DNA of 52,865 bases from Candidatus Saganbacteria bacterium (GTDB lineage: Bacteria; Margulisbacteria; WOR-1; JAPLLA01). Position 1 is the first letter of the stretch. Every line of letters starts with the position of its first letter. Location of the stretch: positions 21,405-74,269 of the forward strand of contig JAPLLA010000036.1 in assembly GCA_026387795.1 (NCBI GenBank), read 5' to 3'. Below, piece after piece: positions 38,489 to 47,812 of the stretch. The translations under genes and the position numbers were made by a program. The notes under the pieces were generated by a model. That model saw only the letters and a program-made list of their open reading frames with translations, was not told the origin of the DNA and did no database searches.

Positions 38489-39244
38489 ATGTCCGAATAC
38501 TATAACCCAAAACGTACCCGCAACCTTTACGACCCCAAGGATGCCATGCCTTTTAAACTTAGCCGCTCAAAGATCGATTTGTTTCTGGAATGTCCAAGAT
38601 GTTTTTACCTGGACCGCAGGCTTGGAGTAGGCCGTCCTCCTGGTTTTCCTTTTAGCTTAAATAGTGCAGTGGATGCATTGCTCAAAAAAGAGTTTGATTC
38701 ATACCGCAAGAAGGGGGAGAAGCATCCTTTAATAGGAAAATACGGTGTTGATGCACGGCCAATCCCGCATAAAGATCTTGATAAATGGCGCAACAACTTT
38801 ACCGGCATCCAATATCTGCATAAACCAACCAATCTTTTAGTTTTTGGTGCGATTGATGATTTGTGGGAGAACTCTAAGGGTGAGTTTATTGTAGTAGACT
38901 ATAAAGCTACTGCGAAAAGCGAGGATATTACAGAACTTAATGCAACCTGGCATAAAGGCTATAAGCTTCAAATGGAAGTTTACCAGTGGCTGTTAAGGCA
39001 AAACGGATATAAGGTTTCGGATACCGGGTATTTTGTTTATTGTAATGGCAAAGCAGACCGCGAGGCTTTTGGTGCAAAACTGGAATTTGATATTACCTTG
39101 ATACCATATACCGGTTCTGACGGGTGGATAGAAGAAACTCTCCAGGAAATTTTTGTTTGTTTGCAAAAAGATGCGATTCCGAATGCTTCTCCAGAGTGCG
39201 ATTATTGTGCTTACAGAGAGGCAGCGGTAAAGTTGCTGTCGTAA
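38489..39244 (+). CDS. PD-(D/E)XK nuclease family protein (RecB/Cas4-like, Cys cluster)
   Basis: KLSRSKIDLFLECPRCFYLDRRLG, GAIDDLW...FIVVDYKATAK, QMEVYQWLL, CDYCAYR. Confidence 0.85.
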   Translation: MSEYYNPKRTRNLYDPKDAMPFKLSRSKIDLFLECPRCFYLDRRLGVGRPPGFPFSLNSAVDALLKKEFDSYRKKGEKHPLIGKYGVDARPIPHKDLDKWRNNFTGIQYLHKPTNLLVFGAIDDLWENSKGEFIVVDYKATAKSEDITELNATWHKGYKLQMEVYQWLLRQNGYKVSDTGYFVYCNGKADREAFGAKLEFDITLIPYTGSDGWIEETLQEIFVCLQKDAIPNASPECDYCAYREAAVKLLS

Positions 39245-39253
39245 TTAACCTCT

Positions 39254-40315
39254 TTAGCGGTGCATAGAAATACGTGATAAAAGGGTAAGGTCTGTGGGAG
39301 AGGGAGTGGTTTTGTCTTCCCAGCTTGCTCCGCCATTTGTGGAATGAATAATATGGCCAAACAATGTATGCGTTTCATATCCCGCCATCCAGATTTCGGT
39401 ATTTGATACAGCACTGATCCCGCCAATGTCTATGCTATTTGGCGCGGTTGCCGTTTCCCAGGTTGTTCCTCCTGTAGTTGTATAATGAATTCCGCCAGAG
39501 TTTCCTCCAACCCAAACTCGATCAGAGCTCAAGGCCAGCACAGCCAAAGGTTCATAGCTGAGGTTAACTTTGCTTTCCCAGGTTGTCCCGCCATCTCTTG
39601 AAACATAAATATAACCATAGGTGCTGGAAACTGTGGTGGGTGACCCTGCTGCCCAAATTGTGTTTGAATCAGGGGCCCAGGAAGCTTCGTTAACAAAACA
39701 ATTTGCTGGTTTGACGCTTGGTTCAGACCAATGCTGACCGCCATCCGCAGTATAAATCATTAATGGTAAATCGAAGTTGCCCAAATAACCGCCAACCACA
39801 GCGCTTGTCCCGTCTTTGGCTGCAATGGAAACAAGCGAAGCTTCGGTACTTGGGTAAGAACGCACTTCCCAACTGGATCCGCCGTCCACAGTCCTTAAAA
39901 TTAACCCTTGATAACCGCAAGCCCAGACCACATTTTGATCAACAACCGTTAGTCTGATCAAAGGCTGACTGCTAATACTTGCAGGGAGGGTTTGGGTTTG
40001 CCAAGTTGTTCCGCCATTTGTAGTTTTAAAGATAAAGGGTGAATTTGAGTGATTGCCGCAGATCCATGCAATCTGGGAATTAAAAGCGCAAACATCGCTA
40101 ATGAGATAATTGCTTAGCTGTGTGGAGTCTCCTTGTCTGGTCCAGGTTTGTCCGTTGTCTGTGGTCCGAATAATGTAGCCGTAACCTCCAACCAGCTCTT
40201 CTCCAATTGCCCAGCCGCTGGCATAATTACTGGATGGAGTGCTTGTAGAGCCGCAGCCGTTAAATATAAATAAGCAGGTAAGGAGCAAAGCAATAGTAAT
40301 AAAAATTGAACGCAT
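39254..40315 (-). CDS. Lipoprotein with BNR/Ycf48-like beta-propeller
   Basis: Lipobox-like FNGCGS; seven Asp-box-like repeats (NGQTWTRQ, NGGTTWQT, DGGSSWEV, DGGQHWSE, DGGTTWES, TGGTTWET, NGGASWED). Confidence 0.85.
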   Translation of the reverse strand: MRSIFITIALLLTCLFIFNGCGSTSTPSSNYASGWAIGEELVGGYGYIIRTTDNGQTWTRQGDSTQLSNYLISDVCAFNSQIAWICGNHSNSPFIFKTTNGGTTWQTQTLPASISSQPLIRLTVVDQNVVWACGYQGLILRTVDGGSSWEVRSYPSTEASLVSIAAKDGTSAVVGGYLGNFDLPLMIYTADGGQHWSEPSVKPANCFVNEASWAPDSNTIWAAGSPTTVSSTYGYIYVSRDGGTTWESKVNLSYEPLAVLALSSDRVWVGGNSGGIHYTTTGGTTWETATAPNSIDIGGISAVSNTEIWMAGYETHTLFGHIIHSTNGGASWEDKTTPSPTDLTLLSRISMHR

Positions 40316-40360
40316 TTAAGAAATCCCCTTTTAAAAGTATAGCATACAACTACCGAAAAT

Positions 40361-40387
40361 TTAGCTACCCTGCCTAAAAGCCCGACG
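40361..40387 (+). repeat. Dispersed repeat, degenerate partial copy D
   Basis: TTAG-CTACCCTGC-CTAAAAGCCCGACG, same layout as the A-C 5' block. Confidence 0.4.
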
Positions 40388-40389
40388 AT

Positions 40390-42198
40390 CTAACTTCCCA
40401 CAGGCCGTAACTTATCCAACACATCCAGCTCCGCAATTAATACTTCCAGCTCTTTATATCCAATATCCAGGGCTGCTTGGTGCTGGTGTGCTTTAATCTG
40501 CATCTGCTGGATTTGGTTCCCTTTTCCAATGCCTGCAGCTTCCGCGATTTTTTGATTGACTGCTTCAAGCGCTTCTTCTTCATCGTCAATATGTTTTTCA
40601 ATCTTTGCGATTTTGTTGTGCAAAGCTTTGTGCCGCTTATTATAATCTGCCTCCAAAGCTGCTCTTTCCCGCTGTGCGGCAGCTGCTGCTTTGTCTTTTT
40701 TGGGTTTCTTTGCGTCAGGTTCCCAGCCAACCCGGTCCAAAAAGTCTTGATAAGTACCTTCAAAAACAAAAACCCGGTCCTCATTAAAAACAATCAGCTT
40801 ATTGGCCAGATGGTGTAGAAACATCTCGCTGTGTGTAACAATAATTACTGCTCCAGGGAACTCGTCCAGTGCTGCGATCATGGAATCGCACGATTCAATG
40901 TCCAAATGATTGGTAGGTTCGTCGAGTAGGAGCAGGTTAGTAGGGGAGAGGAGTATCTTTCCCAAAGAAACCCGGCTTTTTTCTCCTCCTGAAAGGATGG
41001 AAATCTTTTTTAATGCCAAATCCCCGCTAAACATCATTGCACCGCAGGTTTTGCGGATATCAGGGTAACTCAGGTCAGGTCGCAATAGAGAAAATTCTTT
41101 TTCTATTGTTACATCAGGATGCAGCCGCTCAATATTGGTCTGGCCAAAATATCCGATCTTACAATTTGGGTGGCTTGAGATTTCTCCTCCATTTGGCTTA
41201 AGCTCGTTGGCCAGCAAGCGCAGCAGTGTTGATTTTCCTTTCCCGTTTTTACCAACTACGCAAATCCGGTCGTTTTTACTGATGTCGATCGAAAGATCCT
41301 TAATCAAGGTCCTTTCCGGAGTATAGCCAAAAGTTAAATCTTTAATGTGCATTAACCACTGTGCCTCAAATTCCGCAGCATTAAAATTAAAACCGAGCTC
41401 AGTAACTTTGTGTAGTTCTTCTTTTGTCCCCATTTTTTCCAGTGCTTTGATCCTGGATTGGACCAGGCTTGCGCGTGCAGCCAAAGCGCGGAACCGGTTA
41501 ATAAACTCCATGGCATCGTCTCTTTTTCTCTGTTCTTTTTTCCTGGTTTTTTCGTAAACCTCTTCTTCTACTGCAATCTGCTCAAAAATTTTAATGGTGT
41601 CTCCCTCGATCTTTTTTACTTTTTGGCGGTGGATTGCCATAGTATGTGTAGTTACGCTGTTCATAAAATCACGGTCATGCGTAATAAGCATTAGCTCATT
41701 GCTCCAGCGCTGCAGGAAGCGTTCAAACCAGCGGATTGAAACAATATCCAGATAGTTGGTTGGCTCATCCAGGAGCAGTAGATGCGGTTCTCCAAGCAGT
41801 ACTTTTGCAAGATTAAGCCGGACCTGAAACCCTCCGGAAAATTCTTCCGGGGATTTATAGAATTCATCTTCAGAGAATCCCAAACCAGTTAAGATTTTTT
41901 CAGCTTTCCAGATTTGGTCTTTTTCTTCTGGTTTTAGTCCCAAGCAAGCTTCCTCAATGACATAGGGTTCTGTGAATTTCAGGTGTTGTTTAAGGTATCC
42001 AACAGTGTAGTTTTTGGGAATCGAGATCTTGCCATCGTCCGGTTTTATTTCTCCTGTAATAAGCTTAAAAAGAGTGGTTTTGCCAGAGCCGTTGCGGCCA
42101 ACGAGCCCGATCCGCTCTCCGCTATTAACATTAAAACTTATATCATCGAGCAGCTCTTGTCCGCCAAACGATAAGGATAAATTGTTGATTTGTAACAT
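40390..42198 (-). CDS. ABC-F family ATPase
   Basis: Two ABC domains (GRNGSGKTTLF, GKNGKGKSTLL; LLLDEPTNYLD, LLLDEPTNHLD), C-terminal coiled coil. Confidence 0.95.
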   Translation of the reverse strand: MLQINNLSLSFGGQELLDDISFNVNSGERIGLVGRNGSGKTTLFKLITGEIKPDDGKISIPKNYTVGYLKQHLKFTEPYVIEEACLGLKPEEKDQIWKAEKILTGLGFSEDEFYKSPEEFSGGFQVRLNLAKVLLGEPHLLLLDEPTNYLDIVSIRWFERFLQRWSNELMLITHDRDFMNSVTTHTMAIHRQKVKKIEGDTIKIFEQIAVEEEVYEKTRKKEQRKRDDAMEFINRFRALAARASLVQSRIKALEKMGTKEELHKVTELGFNFNAAEFEAQWLMHIKDLTFGYTPERTLIKDLSIDISKNDRICVVGKNGKGKSTLLRLLANELKPNGGEISSHPNCKIGYFGQTNIERLHPDVTIEKEFSLLRPDLSYPDIRKTCGAMMFSGDLALKKISILSGGEKSRVSLGKILLSPTNLLLLDEPTNHLDIESCDSMIAALDEFPGAVIIVTHSEMFLHHLANKLIVFNEDRVFVFEGTYQDFLDRVGWEPDAKKPKKDKAAAAAQRERAALEADYNKRHKALHNKIAKIEKHIDDEEEALEAVNQKIAEAAGIGKGNQIQQMQIKAHQHQAALDIGYKELEVLIAELDVLDKLRPVGS

Positions 42199-42246
42199 AG
42201 TTGATTATTCTACATGATATGGAAAGATTAGGCCACTGTCTGAAAC

Positions 42247-42273
42247 TTCGCCACAGTGTCTAAAAATCCGGCA
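42247..42273 (+). repeat. Dispersed repeat, degenerate partial copy E
   Basis: TTCGCCACAGTGTCTAAAAATCCGGCA. Confidence 0.4.
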
Positions 42274-42307
42274 TCCGGAAAACGCCTAAAGATTAAGTTA
42301 TATTTTT

Positions 42308-42982
42308 TTACCAGCTCAGCATGTAGCCGTTCTCTTTAAGCCATTTTCTTTGTGTTTTATAGCAGGGCAATATCTCCTCAACTTTTTTCCAGAACCGCCT
42401 AGAATGGTTTCTGTGTGCCAAGTGGGATAGTTCATGGACAACCACATAATCGATAACGCTTAAAGGTGCCATAATCAGTCTCCAGCAGAAATTGAGATTT
42501 CCTTGCGGTGTACAAGATCCCCAGCGTTTTTTAGCGCTGTTAAGTTTTATCTTCCCATATTTGAGGCCTGAAACTTCCGAATAATACACTGCTCTTTCTT
42601 GTAACTTATATTCCGCTTGTTTTTTGTACCATTTTGCAAAAAGATCCCTGGCTTTATCTAGTTTTTTGCTGAGCAGCTGAAACGTGCCGTCAAAAGAGAG
42701 CCTGGCAGGACCTTTTTCTGTAACGATCAATTCGTATTTATTGCCTAAAAACAGGAATTCTTCGCCGTTAATAAACTGTTTTGGGCCTGCTTTTTGCTGC
42801 TTTTCTTTTGCAGACTGTAAATGCTTGTTGATCCACCACATTTTATCTTGTACAAACTGTTCAATAAATTCCAAGGGAGCTCTTTTGGGCGCGCGTACAA
42901 CCAAAGTTGCTTCTTCTGTGATCTCCAAAGCAATCGTCCTTCTTTTGGAGCGGATTAGTTTGTGGATTTTGGGGGTGGTCAT
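42308..42982 (-). CDS. YgjP/WLM-like M48-type metallopeptidase
   Basis: KKRWGSCTPQGNLNFCWRLIMAPLSVIDYVVVHELSHLAHRNHSRRFW; start taken as internal ATG (MTTPKIHK); ORF extends to 43024. Confidence 0.88.
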   Translation of the reverse strand: MTTPKIHKLIRSKRRTIALEITEEATLVVRAPKRAPLEFIEQFVQDKMWWINKHLQSAKEKQQKAGPKQFINGEEFLFLGNKYELIVTEKGPARLSFDGTFQLLSKKLDKARDLFAKWYKKQAEYKLQERAVYYSEVSGLKYGKIKLNSAKKRWGSCTPQGNLNFCWRLIMAPLSVIDYVVVHELSHLAHRNHSRRFWKKVEEILPCYKTQRKWLKENGYMLSW

Positions 42983-43048
42983 GGGGGCAATCATACCATG
43001 GAGCAAGCTGGTTGCAACCCTCAAGGATATCGGGTAAAGTTAACTTAT

Positions 43049-45286
43049 ATGTCAAAACCCGCACTTAATATCGCTTTTGTAGGTAATTATGTCCCGCGCA
43101 TTTGCGGGATTGCCACTTTTACTACAGATCTTTGTGAAGCAACTGCCAAACAGCTGGGACGCAGGTCCAATGTCTTTGCAGTTGCTGTCAACGATACTGC
43201 GGAAGGCTATCCTTATCCGAGTCGGGTGGAGTTTACTCTGCAACGGAACCAACAAGTCGATTATTACGAAGCAGCCAATTTTATCAATGCCAGCAATGCC
43301 GACGTGGTCTGCGTTCAGCATGAATACGGAATTTACGGTGGTTGGGATGGGGTTTATATCCTCTCCCTGATCGGGAGTCTTAGCGTGCCTGTGGTTGTGG
43401 TACTGCACACTGTGCTTAAAACCCCAACCCCCAACCAGAAAAAGATCATTCAGGAGATGGCTCAGCGGGCCAGTCGGCTTATTGTGATGAGCGAACTGGC
43501 CGTAGAATTGTTGCAAGAGGTCTACGCTGTCCCGGCAGAAAAGGTCAAGATGCTCTATCATGGTACGCCTGATTTTACCTCGCTGGATAACAGCCACTAC
43601 AAAAAACGTTTTCAAGTGGAAGGGAACCAGACTCTGCTTACTTTTGGCTTGCTCAGTCCAAACAAAGGGATCGAAACAGTCATTAAAGCTTTACCTAAAC
43701 TGGTCCAGGAATTTCCTAAATTAATCTATGTTGTGCTGGGAAAAACCCACCCCAATGTACTTAAAGAATATGGCGAAAAATATCGAACCGAACTGGTAGC
43801 GCTGGTTGAGGAGCTGGGACTGCATGAGCATGTGATCTTTGACGACCGCTTTGTTAACTTGGAAGAGCTCTACGCCTGGCTGATGGCTGCTGATATCTAC
43901 ATCACCCCTTATTTAAATGAAGCGCAGATCGTTAGCGGAACTCTTTCCTACGCGATCGGAGCTGGGAACGCTATCATCTCTACCCCTTACTGGTATGCCA
44001 AGGAGATCCTGGCCGATGGCCGGGGACGTCTGATAAACTTTGGGGACAGCGAGGCCTTGTCTTCTGTTTTGCGCGATCTGTTGTCGGATAAATCCAAGCT
44101 AACAGCGCTGCGCGCCAAGACCTATAAATTTGGGCGGCAGATGCGCTGGGAAATAGTAGCGGAAAAGTATTTGGGAATATTCAAAAAAACCGCGGCTACT
44201 GCAGGGAAAAGATCTTTAACGTTAAAAACTCCCGCCTTGTTGTTGCGCTTGCCACCATTAGACCTGGGACACTTAAAGCGCTTAACCGATGACACAGGCC
44301 TTATTCAGCACGCTAAATATATTGTTCCTGACCGGCATACAGGTTATTGTCTGGACGATAATTCCCGTGCGCTGATGTTGTGCTCCTGGGCATATTTTCT
44401 GGTGCAGAGTGATGATGCCAAGGAACTGATCTCTACTTATTTCAGCTTTACTCATTTTATGCAAAATCCGGACGGTCACTTCCGTAATTTTATAGATTAC
44501 CAGCGCCACTTCTTGGATGAAACAGGCTCGGACGATGCGTGCGGACGTGCGCTTTGGGCGCTCGGTTTTATTATTTGGCGGCCTCCGCGAAATGCTTATC
44601 GCTCTTTGGCTCGTGAATGTTTTTTTAAGGCGCTCCCTCATGTGCGTGGACTCAACTTGCGCGGTAAAGCGCTGGCTATGCTCGGTCTGACCGCTTATCT
44701 GCGCTGTTATCAGGGGGACGAGAGTTGCACTGCCTTGCTCCGCGAATGTGCCGATTATCTTCTGTCTTTATATAAAGAGGTTTCGGCCGATGATTGGCGC
44801 TGGTTCGAAGATATTATTTGTTACGACAATGGGATCATCCCAATGGCCCTGTTTCAAACCTATGATATTCTCCGCGACGATAAATATTTGAAAGTAGCCA
44901 AAGAGACTTTGGACTTTTTGGAGAAAGCGACCAGCATTAACGGCCGCTTCTCTCTGGTTGGGAGCCGCGGGTGGTACAAGCGGGGTGGGGAGCGGGCGCA
45001 GTATGATCAGCAGCCGATCGACGCGACTGCTATGGTTTTGGCTTATCAATCCGCATATCGGGCTACACAAGATAAAAAATATTTAAAAAAGATGCGGCGG
45101 GCTTTTGGCTGGTTTCTGGGTGAGAATGATATGGGGATGTCTTTGTACGATCACGAGACCAAAGGCTGTGCTGACGGTTTGATGCCAGAGGGGGTCAGTT
45201 TGAACCAGGGTGGCGAAAGCACGGTTTCTTTCCTAATGGCGCTCTTGGCAATGATTGAAGAACATGAAATTGCAAGTGTGGCTTAG
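43049..45286 (+). CDS. GT4 glycosyltransferase with C-terminal helical glycosidase-like domain
   Basis: GNYVPRICGIATFTTDLCEA; LLTFGLLSPNKGIETVIKALPKL; EAQIVSGTLSYAIGAGNAIISTPYW; helical C-terminal half. Confidence 0.88.
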   Translation: MSKPALNIAFVGNYVPRICGIATFTTDLCEATAKQLGRRSNVFAVAVNDTAEGYPYPSRVEFTLQRNQQVDYYEAANFINASNADVVCVQHEYGIYGGWDGVYILSLIGSLSVPVVVVLHTVLKTPTPNQKKIIQEMAQRASRLIVMSELAVELLQEVYAVPAEKVKMLYHGTPDFTSLDNSHYKKRFQVEGNQTLLTFGLLSPNKGIETVIKALPKLVQEFPKLIYVVLGKTHPNVLKEYGEKYRTELVALVEELGLHEHVIFDDRFVNLEELYAWLMAADIYITPYLNEAQIVSGTLSYAIGAGNAIISTPYWYAKEILADGRGRLINFGDSEALSSVLRDLLSDKSKLTALRAKTYKFGRQMRWEIVAEKYLGIFKKTAATAGKRSLTLKTPALLLRLPPLDLGHLKRLTDDTGLIQHAKYIVPDRHTGYCLDDNSRALMLCSWAYFLVQSDDAKELISTYFSFTHFMQNPDGHFRNFIDYQRHFLDETGSDDACGRALWALGFIIWRPPRNAYRSLARECFFKALPHVRGLNLRGKALAMLGLTAYLRCYQGDESCTALLRECADYLLSLYKEVSADDWRWFEDIICYDNGIIPMALFQTYDILRDDKYLKVAKETLDFLEKATSINGRFSLVGSRGWYKRGGERAQYDQQPIDATAMVLAYQSAYRATQDKKYLKKMRRAFGWFLGENDMGMSLYDHETKGCADGLMPEGVSLNQGGESTVSFLMALLAMIEEHEIASVA

Positions 45287-46134
45287 CGCTGTTTTAGCTG
45301 TCTTTGTTTATTCACTGGCGGAAGATAGTTTTCAGATGATATAACGCCTTTGCCTGTTTTTTGTTCAAGCGCGATCCTAGCATCTTTGGCGATTTTTCCG
45401 CCTTTTTTGGCTGGTATTTTATTTTCTTCCAAGCCTTTGGTTTGCATTGTTTCGGCGATTTGCCGAGTGGAAAGCTCCGCCAAAGCCGTAAAAACCAATT
45501 CGGCGTCCGACATGTGATCTCGCAAATTTTGCGTCTTGAGATTTTTTAAGTTTTTATGTTCCTTAACCGACAAATCACTCCATTCCTCATGGATGATATT
45601 CGTCAAAATTGCATATTCATCTTGCTCTTTGACTTCATTGTTTTTCCAATAATCTGTCAATTTGCTCCTGATTTCCTGACCCATCATCCTCTGTTGGATC
45701 CACTTTTCGCTTCTGCCGTGCTGTTGCCAGTATTCTCTAGATCGATTCAAAGCTTTTTCCGGATCAGTCATCTCCTGCATTCGTTCGTAACCCACCTTTG
45801 CCAGCCATAATTTAATTGGTTCAGCTTTTTTACTTGGCACTGATTGTATGAGACGAAGAATCGTTTCCACATTTGCCACATCGGTCTTGTAAAACTTTCC
45901 ATCGGCAGATTGCATTTTCAGTTTGTCACATTTTGTGACAGACTCGTTTTCTTCTTTTTTTAAGCGATTTTTTAGGGTTGTCCAATAACTTTGGGCCTTC
46001 TTAAAATCCAGTTGTTCAGTAAGTGCCGCAATAATATCAATTACAGAAAAATACCAAGTTTCCGCTTTTTCGTCGTAATAACGGCGGATTTTAAAGTTTT
46101 CAAAAATTGCCAATGAGTTTTGATTATTTTTCAT
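45283..46134 (-). CDS. DinD-like BRO-N family protein
   Basis: IFENFKIRRYYDEKAETWYFSVIDIIAALTEQLDFKKAQSYWTTLKNRLKKE...MQEMTDPEKALNRSREYWQQHGRSEKWIQQRMMGQEIRSKLTDYWKNNEVKEQDEYAILTNIIHEEW. Confidence 0.9.
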   Translation of the reverse strand: MKNNQNSLAIFENFKIRRYYDEKAETWYFSVIDIIAALTEQLDFKKAQSYWTTLKNRLKKEENESVTKCDKLKMQSADGKFYKTDVANVETILRLIQSVPSKKAEPIKLWLAKVGYERMQEMTDPEKALNRSREYWQQHGRSEKWIQQRMMGQEIRSKLTDYWKNNEVKEQDEYAILTNIIHEEWSDLSVKEHKNLKNLKTQNLRDHMSDAELVFTALAELSTRQIAETMQTKGLEENKIPAKKGGKIAKDARIALEQKTGKGVISSENYLPPVNKQRQLKQR

Positions 46135-46139
46135 ATAAA

Positions 46140-47696
46140 CTAACCTCCCTTTTTTAAGAGTTTCTCTAGAAGTTCATCAACTGGAATACTGGCTACATGC
46201 GATTCCGAGTCTGAAATCGCGTAAGGAATGATTAATTCTCCGTTGAGGATGATGGATCCGCAGCTGTAAACTACGTTTGGAACATACCCTTCGCGTTCTT
46301 CTTCCCGCGGTGCGAGCAGCGGCTCTTCTAATCTCCCGATTATTTTAGAGGGATCGGCTAAATCTAATAGTGTAACCCCAATGCAATATTTGCGCATTGG
46401 ACCAACGCCGTGGGTCAGCATAATCCAACCTTTTTTTGTTTCGAGCGGTGAACCGCAATTGCCGATCTGGACCAGTTCCCATGAATTTTCCGGTGCTTCA
46501 ATTTTAACCCCTTCGTACCAGAAATGGATATTATTGGAATAGCTTAAGTAGAGACTTTCACCGTCGGTCCGTGTGATCATAACGTACTGTCCGTTGATCT
46601 TGCGCGGGAATAGCGCCATTCCTTTATTGCGCGCCATGGGACCGTTTAAAGTTGAGATCTTAAAGCAGTGAAAATCTTTTGTTTCGATTAATTGCGGCAG
46701 TATTTCCCTGCCGTTGTAAGCGGTATAAGTTGCGTAGTAGGTGACACTGCCATCGTCATCAACAAAGCGGACAAAACGTGCGTCTTCTACTCCGTTGCTT
46801 TCGTTTTGCGACATAGGGAAAATGACCCTTTCGGATATCAACTGTCCATGGGGAAAAAAGATTTCGTAATTTGATTCTGTCAACCACTTGATGTGTCTAA
46901 TGGCATCAGCCATGTCTGCAGGAGTAAATGTACCGCTGTCACGGACGGATTTAATCGCTTGGCTTATTTCTTTCGGCGTGAAATTGGCTGGCAGGCTCTG
47001 GTAGATCGCATTAGCTACTTCGCTAAACTGTCCCATTTCCTCAAGTTTGGCCTTAAAAAGTTCCCGGTCGTAAGTTGCATTCAAGACGATCTCAGGTGTT
47101 CCCAAAAATGGGCTGACCGATTCAAGTAAAATTGAATTGTTTTTGTCAATAATGGCACTGCGGAAAACAATCGAGGAAATATGTCCTTCGCCTGTAGCGC
47201 GGAAGCTAAAGATTACGCGGGTCTGTCCCTTCCGCAAATTGTTCTGTTTGGGATAAATGACGATTGAAGGATTAAAAAGTGCGGCTGATTCAATGGAGTA
47301 TTCCATTGTAAAACAAGCTCCGAGCAAAAGCTTTCTTTCTTCTGACAGTGCTGCCGGATCCCGGATGTATTTTGCGATCCTTTGGTAATTGTTTATCAGT
47401 ACAGCTTGAATATCTTTGTGTCTGTGCGCAAAATCTTTGAGCGTTTGCTTGAGCACTGCTTTAATCCTGGTTTCGTCCAGTGCCAGGATGCGGTTTACGA
47501 TATTTGTCATATGGTTTTCGTTGGCTGGACGGAAAGGGCGGGTAATAACTCTGCGCTTGTCCGGCCGGATTTTTTTTAAGGTTCTATTGGTGATGCGCTT
47601 GAATAAGCGCGAAATAATTACCGGGTCATGGAGTATGGGTTTGCCTAGTTGCTTTTTATCGATCAAAACTTCAGGAGATTTAGGTGCTTTGGCCAT
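46140..47696 (-). CDS. GH130-like glycosidase/phosphorylase
   Basis: FNPSIVIYPKQ, NGVEDARFVRFVDDDGSVTYYATYTAYNG, GPMARNKGMALFPRKINGQYVMITR, LTHGVGPMRKYCIG. Confidence 0.88.
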   Translation of the reverse strand: MAKAPKSPEVLIDKKQLGKPILHDPVIISRLFKRITNRTLKKIRPDKRRVITRPFRPANENHMTNIVNRILALDETRIKAVLKQTLKDFAHRHKDIQAVLINNYQRIAKYIRDPAALSEERKLLLGACFTMEYSIESAALFNPSIVIYPKQNNLRKGQTRVIFSFRATGEGHISSIVFRSAIIDKNNSILLESVSPFLGTPEIVLNATYDRELFKAKLEEMGQFSEVANAIYQSLPANFTPKEISQAIKSVRDSGTFTPADMADAIRHIKWLTESNYEIFFPHGQLISERVIFPMSQNESNGVEDARFVRFVDDDGSVTYYATYTAYNGREILPQLIETKDFHCFKISTLNGPMARNKGMALFPRKINGQYVMITRTDGESLYLSYSNNIHFWYEGVKIEAPENSWELVQIGNCGSPLETKKGWIMLTHGVGPMRKYCIGVTLLDLADPSKIIGRLEEPLLAPREEEREGYVPNVVYSCGSIILNGELIIPYAISDSESHVASIPVDELLEKLLKKGG

Positions 47697-47733
47697 AATT
47701 AAGTAATACTAATCTTTATGAGGTGAAAAAGCA

Positions 47734-47811
47734 ATGAGCCACTGGAAGGGCCGCTCCTGGCGGGCAGGGATGGAGCTTGTGTTGATCAGACGTAAGGCGC
47801 ATACTCAATAA
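47734..47811 (+). CDS. 25-aa candidate small ORF (MSHWKGRSWRAGMELVLIRRKAHTQ)
   Basis: GAGGTG SD-like motif; TAA then ATG of next ORF 1 nt later. Confidence 0.35.
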   Translation: MSHWKGRSWRAGMELVLIRRKAHTQ

Positions 47812-47812
47812 A

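Noticed and set aside
38489-39244. Cas4 adaptation nuclease
   Set aside because: PD-(D/E)XK core and Cys motifs are shared with many RecB-like nucleases; no CRISPR context.
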